The notes below the pieces were generated by a model that did not search any database, was not told where the DNA came from, and was given only the letters and a program-made list of their open reading frames with translations. Of a stretch of DNA of 11,377 bases, positions 6,273 to 11,377 are shown in pieces. Both the position numbers and the translations under genes were made by a program. Each line of letters opens with the position of its first letter. The stretch's first letter is position 1. The stretch comes from Candidatus Caccocola faecipullorum (GTDB taxonomy: Bacteria; Synergistota; Synergistia; Synergistales; Synergistaceae): positions 1 to 11,377 of the forward strand of contig DVKA01000012.1 of assembly GCA_018716365.1 (NCBI GenBank), given 5' to 3'.

Positions 6273-8018
6273 ATGATTAAACGTCTTGCACCAGACATTT
6301 CCACAAGGATAGCGGCGGGGGAGGTCATAGAGCGGCCTTCTTCGGTTGCGAAGGAGCTTATAGAGAACTCGCTCGACGCGGGGGCGAAGTCGATTTCGCT
6401 TTACACGGAGCAGGGCGGAAAGAGCTCTTTCGTGATAGAGGACGACGGCTGCGGAATAGCCTTCGCGGAGCTGCCGCTCGCCGTCGAGCGCTACGCGACG
6501 AGCAAGATAAGCTCTCTCGAAGACCTTGAGAACATAGCGACTCTCGGCTACCGAGGCGAGGCGCTTGCGAGCGTCGCCGCGGTCTCGCGCATGGAGATAC
6601 GCAGCCGCGCCGCGGGCGTGGAGACTGGCGGCCTGCTTCGCTGCGAGGCGGGGCGGATTACGCTTCACTCTGAGACGCCCGCGAAGCCCGGGACGCGGAT
6701 ACAGATAGACGACCTTTTCTTCAACCTTCCGGCGCGGCGTAAATTTCTCAAAAGTTCCTCGGCGGAGCTGCGCCGCATCATCCAGATAGTCAACGACTAC
6801 GCACTGATACATCCCGAGGTCTTCTTCCGCGTGCAGGAAGAGGGACGCAAAATTCTCGAATATTCCGCCGCCGCCTCGATTGCCGAGTGCATCGAGCGCC
6901 GCTGGGGAAAGCAGACGAAGATTTTCTATTCCGCTTCGACGCAGGGTGCAGTCACCGCGCGTGTATGGTGGAACCCGATTCCAGACTCGCGGCGAGTCGT
7001 CGTGATGCTCTTCGTCAACGGACGGCGCGTTCAGGACGCGGCTGTGCGCGCGGCTCTGACTGCGGCGGAGGGCGCGGCGTACGGCGAGTGGGCCGTGCTC
7101 ATCGACCTGCCGCCGCACGATGTGGACGTAAACATACACCCGACGAAGGAAGAGATACGCTTCCGCCGCAGTCAGGAAATCTTTAAAATCGTCTATGACA
7201 ACGCGAAGGCCGTCTGCGCACAGCGCCATTCGATAACTTCCGGCGGCGTTCCCCCGCAGCCCTCGCCTTTGCCCGAAACGCCGGTGTCTTTGTCCGCGGA
7301 CGAAACGCCGCGCCCTGTACAGTCGTTTTATCCTTCCGGCGCGCAGCCGTGGAACCTTGTCTCAAAAAAGGCCGCGCCACTGTACATGTCGCGTGTCGCC
7401 TCGCCAGTCGAAAGCATCTTCTTTCCTGCGGAGGAGGAAGAGACCTCCGCGGCTCCGCCGGTTCAGCCGAAAAGATACATCGGACAGAGCGCGGAGGGAT
7501 TTCTGATATTTGACTTCCCCGAGGCGCTTGCGATAATGGATCCGCACGCGGCGCACGAGCGGATACTTTTTGAAGAAATATGCGAGAGCTTCAAAGACAA
7601 CGTAGCGACGCAGAGGTTGACGCTGCCGATGGAAATTCCCGCCGCGGTGCGCCCCGAGGCCGAGCTTTATAAAAACGAGCTAGCCGCGCTCGGCTTTGAG
7701 ACGGAGGACGGAATGGTGACCGCCGTGCCCGCGATACGCGGCAAAGGGCACCTTTCGCCGGTAGATATGCTTCGCTCTGCGCTGCGCGGAATCGAGACGG
7801 AGCGCGACGAGGCGAAGCGCGACCGCGAAGTCTGGTGGCGCATGGCGCGGCTGGCCTGCCGCGACGCAGTGAAGCTCGGGAGGCGTTTCGAGCCGGAAGA
7901 GGCCGCGGAGCTGCTCGCGCGCCTTGAACGCTGCGAGACGCCCTACACCTGCCCGCACGGCAGGCCGACTGTCTTTATAATAGAAAACAAAAAACTTCGG
8001 GAATGGTTTGAAAGATGA
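6273..8018 (+). CDS. mutL: DNA mismatch repair protein MutL, endonuclease type
   Basis: Repair mediator of 581 residues that couples mismatch-bound MutS to strand incision. The N-terminal GHKL ATPase has ELIENSLDAG (Glu31 base, Asn32 for Mg), DDGCGI (57-62) and TLGYRGEA (90-97), followed by FFNLPARRKFLK and VNIHPTKEEIRF. A Pro/Ser-rich linker of roughly 100 residues leads to the C-terminal dimerisation domain. That domain carries the nicking-type MutL signatures: DPHAAHERILFE (423-434, matching DxHA-x2-E-x4-E), ACRDAVK, CPHGRP (560-565) and a terminal FER (579-581) matching FxR. QRLTLP resembles the clamp-binding peptide but departs from it at one position. The start at 6273 is fixed by the conserved IKRLAPDISTRIAAGEVIERP N-terminus, although the nearest Shine-Dalgarno (GGAG, 6253-6256) is 16 bases away. 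Its stop overlaps miaA as ATGA. Confidence 0.97.
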   Translation: MIKRLAPDISTRIAAGEVIERPSSVAKELIENSLDAGAKSISLYTEQGGKSSFVIEDDGCGIAFAELPLAVERYATSKISSLEDLENIATLGYRGEALASVAAVSRMEIRSRAAGVETGGLLRCEAGRITLHSETPAKPGTRIQIDDLFFNLPARRKFLKSSSAELRRIIQIVNDYALIHPEVFFRVQEEGRKILEYSAAASIAECIERRWGKQTKIFYSASTQGAVTARVWWNPIPDSRRVVVMLFVNGRRVQDAAVRAALTAAEGAAYGEWAVLIDLPPHDVDVNIHPTKEEIRFRRSQEIFKIVYDNAKAVCAQRHSITSGGVPPQPSPLPETPVSLSADETPRPVQSFYPSGAQPWNLVSKKAAPLYMSRVASPVESIFFPAEEEETSAAPPVQPKRYIGQSAEGFLIFDFPEALAIMDPHAAHERILFEEICESFKDNVATQRLTLPMEIPAAVRPEAELYKNELAALGFETEDGMVTAVPAIRGKGHLSPVDMLRSALRGIETERDEAKRDREVWWRMARLACRDAVKLGRRFEPEEAAELLARLERCETPYTCPHGRPTVFIIENKKLREWFER

Positions 8019-8971
8019 CGAATGCAAAAATTCCGGTAATAGCGATAATAGGGCCGACTGCGGTCGGCAAGACGGAGTTCAGCCTATCGCTCGCAAAGGA
8101 GCTGAACGCCGAAGTCATCTCCGTTGATTCACGGCAGGTCTACCGTTATCTCGACGTCGGCACCGACAAGGTCTCGCGCGAGGTGCGCCGCGAAATCATC
8201 CATCACCTAATAGACATCGCAGACCCGGACGAGATTTATTCCGCCGCCGACTTCGCGCAGGACGCTGACGATGCTGCGCGGCGCATCATCGCGCGCGGTC
8301 GCGTGCCTCTGCTCATCGGCGGCACGCCGTTTTATTACCGCGCGCTTTCCGGCATGCTCTCGGAGGACCTTCCGAAAGACGAAAGCGTGCGCGCGCAGCT
8401 CGCCGCCGAGATAGAAGAGCGCGGCCTCGCCGCGCTGCACGACGAACTTCTGGAAATAGACCCGGAATCCGGCGCGAAGATACATCAGAACGACCCTGTG
8501 CGCACGATGCGCGCGCTTGAGATATTCAAGATAACGGGCAAAACCGCGAGCTGGTGGTACAAGGAACAGCGCAAGATGAAATCTCCGTACGACATCCTCT
8601 ACATCGGCCTCACGCGGCTGCGCGCGAACCTCTATGTAAATATAGAGCGCCGCGTCAAGGAGCAGTTCGCGAGCGGCTATCCCGAGGAGGTAAAGTGGCT
8701 GCTAGACAACGGCTACTCGCCGTCGCTTCCGGCATTGCAGGGCTTCGGCTACCGCGAGCTTGTGGACTATCTTGCTGGGCGCTGCACCTTTCTTGAGGCG
8801 ATTGAGGGCGACATACGCTCGACGAAAGCCTTCTCGCGCAGGCAGACGACGTGGTTCAAGCACTTTGAACCGGCCGTATGGTTCGACTTCGACGAAATCT
8901 CGAAGGCCGAAGCGCTGCGCCGCGCCGTGCCGCTCTGCCTCGCACATCTGGAAGGGGAGGGCGCACGGTGA
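8015..8971 (+). CDS. miaA: tRNA dimethylallyltransferase MiaA
   Basis: Transfers a dimethylallyl group to N6 of A37 in tRNAs that read codons starting with U, the first step to ms2i6A. It has 318 residues, full length. The P-loop is GPTAVGKTE (from residue 13), followed by SVDSRQVYR with Asp38, HHLIDI, GGTPFYYRAL with Thr104, and the NDPVRTMRALEIF and QGFGYRE motifs. The C-terminus has STKAFSRRQTTWFKH, the tRNA-binding signature. One oddity is VGTDKV where most relatives I recall read xGTAKP. The ATG overlaps the mutL stop by four bases, so translation is probably coupled. The next gene, ispH, makes the dimethylallyl diphosphate that this enzyme uses. mutL-miaA adjacency is widespread in bacteria. 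Confidence 0.97.
   Translation: MTNAKIPVIAIIGPTAVGKTEFSLSLAKELNAEVISVDSRQVYRYLDVGTDKVSREVRREIIHHLIDIADPDEIYSAADFAQDADDAARRIIARGRVPLLIGGTPFYYRALSGMLSEDLPKDESVRAQLAAEIEERGLAALHDELLEIDPESGAKIHQNDPVRTMRALEIFKITGKTASWWYKEQRKMKSPYDILYIGLTRLRANLYVNIERRVKEQFASGYPEEVKWLLDNGYSPSLPALQGFGYRELVDYLAGRCTFLEAIEGDIRSTKAFSRRQTTWFKHFEPAVWFDFDEISKAEALRRAVPLCLAHLEGEGAR
8954..8961 (+). promoter_or_regulatory. Ribosome binding site of ispH (decides a GTG start)
   Basis: GGGGAGGG, within the last codons of miaA, contains GGAGG at 8956-8960, seven bases before GTG 8968. This supports GTG as the true start and rules out the longer in-frame extension running back through miaA. Confidence 0.7.
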
Positions 8972-9801
8972 AAGTGATAATCGCCGACCCGACCGGACTC
9001 TGCTTCGGCGTCAAGCGCGCGATAACTACGCTTGAGGAAGAGCTGCGCAAAACTTCGAAAGTCTACGCGCTCGGCAGCCCGATACACAATCCGCAGGAGA
9101 TCGCGCGCCTTATGGAAATGGGGCTGGCCGTCGTGGAAAAGCCCGAAGATGTGCCGGAGGGCGCGGTTTCGTTCGTGCGCGCTCACGGCGTGCGCCCCGA
9201 GGTGCTCGAAGCGCTGCGGCGCAAAAGTTCGAAAATGGTAGACGGCACATGCCCTTTTGTAAAAACGGCGCAGGAAAAGGCAAAATCACTGTCACAAGAA
9301 GGCTATATCGTGATAATATTAGGCAATGCGGCGCATCCTGAAGTGCAAGGAATTATGGGCTATGCGTCGGGGGAGGTTCACGTCCTCGCTTCGGCGGACG
9401 ACATCCCGCCTGAACTGCAAGGCAGGCGGTGCGGACTGCTGAGCCAGACGACGCAGCGCGTCGAGACGTTCTCCGCGCTGGTGGGCGCTTTTGTGCCGGT
9501 ATCTCCCGAACTAAAGGTTTATAATACGATTTGCAGGGCTACGCTGGCTCGCCAGCAGTCCGTCTGCCGCCTCGCGAAGGAAGCGGACGGCATAATAGTC
9601 CTAGGAGGAAAAAACAGCGCCAACACGCGCAAGCTCGCCGAGATAGCATCCCTTTCGGGAGTGCCGTCGCTGTGGATCGAGCACGCGGGCGAACTGGACT
9701 GGAGGTGGCTGGAAAATAAAGGCACCGTTGGAATAGCCGCGGGCGGAAGCACTCCCGATTGGCTGATAAAAGAACTTATTCAAAAATTAGAGAAGATGTA
9801 A
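8968..9801 (+). CDS. ispH: 4-hydroxy-3-methylbut-2-enyl diphosphate reductase IspH (LytB)
   Basis: Last enzyme of the MEP isoprenoid pathway. It reduces HMBPP to isopentenyl and dimethylallyl diphosphate with an iron-sulfur cluster. It has 277 residues, a length typical of the compact Gram-positive-type IspH. The three cluster cysteines are visible: Cys12 in GLCFGVKRAI, Cys95 in DGTCPFVK and Cys189 in NTICRAT. Other motifs are SPIHNPQE, RAHGVRPE, HPEVQG with the proton-relay Glu125, and GGKNSANTRKLAEIA. The start is GTG, chosen from the strong GGAGG seven bases upstream and the standard N-terminus. It overlaps the miaA stop by four bases (GTGA). The S1 gene starts 17 bases after its stop, in another reading frame. 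An AT-rich stretch around 9241-9360 uses codons unlike the rest and may hold a promoter. Confidence 0.97.
   Translation: MKVIIADPTGLCFGVKRAITTLEEELRKTSKVYALGSPIHNPQEIARLMEMGLAVVEKPEDVPEGAVSFVRAHGVRPEVLEALRRKSSKMVDGTCPFVKTAQEKAKSLSQEGYIVIILGNAAHPEVQGIMGYASGEVHVLASADDIPPELQGRRCGLLSQTTQRVETFSALVGAFVPVSPELKVYNTICRATLARQQSVCRLAKEADGIIVLGGKNSANTRKLAEIASLSGVPSLWIEHAGELDWRWLENKGTVGIAAGGSTPDWLIKELIQKLEKM
9289..9317 (+). promoter_or_regulatory. Possible internal promoter in ispH serving the S1 gene
   Basis: CTGTCA (9289-9294, four of six matches to TTGACA) is followed after exactly 17 bases by GATAAT (9312-9317, five of six matches to TATAAT). It lies in an AT-rich islet of ispH, about 500 bases before the S1 start. 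S1 is normally made in far larger amounts than MutL or IspH, which makes an internal promoter plausible. It remains a motif match inside coding DNA. Confidence 0.3.
9520..9525 (+). promoter_or_regulatory. Possible -10 element in ispH
   Basis: A perfect TATAAT inside the codons for the conserved VYNTIC segment. No good -35 stands 16-18 bases upstream and there is no extended -10 TG. The Tyr-Asn codons alone explain most of the match, so confidence is low. Confidence 0.2.
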
Positions 9802-9803
9802 GC

Positions 9804-9809
9804 AGGAGG
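9804..9809 (+). promoter_or_regulatory. Strong ribosome binding site of the S1 gene (decides the start)
   Basis: AGGAGG is the most consensus-like Shine-Dalgarno in the window and ends nine bases before ATG 9819. An in-frame ATG at 9810 directly abuts it and is too close to be used. The strength fits a highly expressed ribosomal gene. Confidence 0.75.
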
Positions 9810-9818
9810 ATGTTGGGT

Positions 9819-11377
9819 ATGGTTGACGAGCTTCACAACGAAGACGCAATTGAAACGCAGGAAAAAGAAGAAACAATGGAAGAAATGATGCAGCAGTACG
9901 ATGTGATGGGCGATTTCCACCGTGGCAAGGTCGTCGAGGGGACAATCGTCGATACACAGGAGGACGGCTGGCTCGTAGACGTGGGCTACAAGTGCGAGGG
10001 ATTCCTCCCGCGCAAGGAGTGGACCCACCGCGTGCTCGTGGAGGAAACTCCCGAGCCGCAGAACGGCGATAAGGTCCGCGTCCAGATAACGAACATCAAT
10101 CAGGGCGAGGACGCGCAGCTCGGCCTCTCGCGCTGGCGCTGCGAATTCGACGAGCGCTGGAACAAGCTCGAGGAAGAGGCGGAGAACAACGAGACGATCA
10201 ACGTCAAGGGCCTCCGCAAGGTAAAGGGCGGCCTCATCGTAAACTGCTGCGGCATCGAGGGCTTCATTCCCATCTCGCACCTCACGCAGGAAGGCCGCGG
10301 AGTCAACCCCGGAAACCTCGTCGGACAGGAATTCCCCGTCAAGCTCATCGAGAAGGACCGCAGAAAGCGCCGCCTCGTATTCTCGCGCCGCAGCCTCATC
10401 GAAGAAGAACTCTCAAAGACTCGCCAGGCCTTCTACGAGCAGGTCCACGAGGGCGACGTCCTTGAGGGCGACGTCAGCAGCATCACTTCCTTCGGCGTTT
10501 TCGTCAACCTCGGTGCCATGGAAGGGCTCGTCCACATCAGCGAGCTCGCGTGGCAGCGCAACGCCAAGGCCAAAGACATCGTGGCCAAGGGCGACCATGT
10601 GAAGGTCAAGGTCATCGGCATCGACACGGAGAACAACCGCGTCTCCCTCTCGATCCGCCAGACCCTCGACGATCCGTGGAATACCGTCGCCGAGCGCTGG
10701 ACGCCCGGAAAGACGACGGAAGGCACCGTCACCAACCTGACCGACTTCGGAGCTTTTGTTGAAATAGAGCCCGGCGTGGAAGGCCTCATCCACATCGGCG
10801 ACCTCAGCTGGACCCGCATCAAGCACCCGAAAGAGGTGCTCAAGAAGGGCCAGAAGGTCGAAGTTTCCATTATAGACGTAGACAAGGACCGCAAGCGCAT
10901 CAGCCTCGGCTACAAGCAGCTCCACGATCCGTGGAAGAACGCCGCTGAGAAGTATCAGAAGGACGCCGAGGTTCCCGTCAAGGTCGTCAGAATCGCCGAC
11001 TTCGGCGCGTTCGTCGAGCTTGAAGAGGGCGTCGAGGGACTCATCCACATCTCGCAGCTTTCAAGCCAGAGAGTCGAGAACCCGAGAGACGTGCTCACCG
11101 AGGGACAGGAAGTTACGGCCCGCGTGCTCGAAGTCAACCCGACCGAGCGCCGCATCCGTCTGAGCCTCCGCCCCGCGCACGAAGAGCCTGCGAAGCGCGC
11201 GCCGCGCGAAGAGCAGCCGCGCGAGCGTTTCGCCCAGCAGGACGAGCAGCCGCGCCGCGACGAGCGTCCGCGCCGCCGCCGTCCCGACGGAGACCGCAGG
11301 AGACAGGAGAACCCCAACAGCCAGCTCCCGCAGGAAGAGATGAACTTCACGCTCGGCGACTTCCTCAAGAACCGCGA
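9819..11377 (+). CDS. rpsA: 30S ribosomal protein S1-like protein (3' end beyond the window)
   Basis: RNA-binding protein of the small ribosomal subunit that helps capture mRNA. The frame is open from ATG 9819 to the last base, giving 519 complete codons and no stop, so the gene is partial at its 3' end. After an acidic N-terminus come five S1 (OB-fold) repeats at roughly residues 34-105, 125-192, 211-281, 297-366 and 382-452. Repeats 3-5 show the classic SFGVFV/DFGAFV plus EGLVHIS/EGLIHI pattern; the first two are more divergent, as in other S1 proteins. An Arg/Glu/Pro/Gln-rich tail follows from about 453, then NFTLGDFLK, which resembles the C-terminal end of S1 homologues, so little is probably missing. 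The start is set by AGGAGG nine bases upstream. In some Clostridia the equivalent of ispH and this gene are fused; here they are separate. ATC strongly dominates its isoleucine codons. Confidence 0.93.
   Translation, partial: MVDELHNEDAIETQEKEETMEEMMQQYDVMGDFHRGKVVEGTIVDTQEDGWLVDVGYKCEGFLPRKEWTHRVLVEETPEPQNGDKVRVQITNINQGEDAQLGLSRWRCEFDERWNKLEEEAENNETINVKGLRKVKGGLIVNCCGIEGFIPISHLTQEGRGVNPGNLVGQEFPVKLIEKDRRKRRLVFSRRSLIEEELSKTRQAFYEQVHEGDVLEGDVSSITSFGVFVNLGAMEGLVHISELAWQRNAKAKDIVAKGDHVKVKVIGIDTENNRVSLSIRQTLDDPWNTVAERWTPGKTTEGTVTNLTDFGAFVEIEPGVEGLIHIGDLSWTRIKHPKEVLKKGQKVEVSIIDVDKDRKRISLGYKQLHDPWKNAAEKYQKDAEVPVKVVRIADFGAFVELEEGVEGLIHISQLSSQRVENPRDVLTEGQEVTARVLEVNPTERRIRLSLRPAHEEPAKRAPREEQPRERFAQQDEQPRRDERPRRRRPDGDRRRQENPNSQLPQEEMNFTLGDFLKNR
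11211..11255 (+). repeat. In-frame direct repeat in the Arg-rich tail of S1
   Basis: GAGCAGCCGCGC occurs at 11211-11222 and again at 11244-11255, 33 bases (11 codons) apart, so both copies encode Glu-Gln-Pro-Arg. The spacing in whole codons suits growth of the low-complexity tail by slippage or short duplication. Confidence 0.6.

Noticed and set aside
6246..7229. A 327-residue minus-strand frame opposite mutL
   Set aside because: Shadow frame with low-complexity Arg/Leu-rich composition; mutL is secure on the plus strand.
8878..8967. A 30-codon N-terminal extension of IspH overlapping miaA
   Set aside because: IspH begins at the usual place with GTG 8968, preceded by a well-spaced GGAGG; the extension reads through conserved miaA codons.
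10413..11048. A 211-residue Asp/Leu/Val-rich minus-strand frame opposite S1
   Set aside because: The regular composition mirrors the repeated S1-domain codons; no independent start signal or motif.

Overview
The window is a densely packed run of eight same-strand (+) genes: alaS, ruvX, mutS, a small acidic protein of unknown function, mutL, miaA, ispH and the start of an rpsA-like S1 gene that leaves the window at its right edge. G+C is high (roughly 60 % by eye). No rRNA, tRNA, CRISPR array, insertion sequence or phage gene was seen. The longest non-coding stretch is the 124-base leader before alaS, so no gene-free stretch reaches 300 bases.

Organism: a bacterium. A MutL carrying the endonuclease motifs excludes a close relative of E. 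coli. The alaS-ruvX and ispH-rpsA neighbourhoods recall Firmicutes/Clostridia and Synergistota. G+C-rich DNA with heavy ATA (Ile) and AGG (Arg) use would suit a Synergistota lineage such as Cloacibacillus or Synergistes. This assignment is an inference from memory of the families, held with moderate confidence at best.

Layout: bases 1-124 hold a probable alaS promoter with a perfect TATAAT. alaS and ruvX share one base (TAATG), and mutS follows two bases after the ruvX stop. A 49-base AT-rich gap with a clear Shine-Dalgarno precedes the small acidic gene. mutL follows after 32 bases with a poorly placed ribosome site. mutL/miaA and miaA/ispH overlap by four bases (ATGA and GTGA), and S1 follows ispH after 17 bases with a strong AGGAGG. 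No intergenic terminator is visible, so one long transcript is plausible, with possible extra promoters inside ispH for the S1 gene.

Functionally the cluster joins translation (alanine charging, rRNA 5'-end processing by RuvX, tRNA A37 prenylation by MiaA, mRNA binding by S1), DNA mismatch repair (MutS and a nicking-type MutL, both with sliding-clamp-binding-like peptides) and isoprenoid supply. IspH makes dimethylallyl diphosphate, the prenyl donor MiaA uses, so the miaA-ispH coupling is biochemically sensible.

Most of the window is conserved housekeeping DNA. The points most worth a second look are a terminator-like hairpin inside the start of ruvX, the uncharacterised acidic protein between mutS and mutL, possible promoters embedded in an AT-rich islet of ispH, and a strong contrast in isoleucine codon choice between ruvX and the S1 gene. 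I saw no convincing new multi-gene system.
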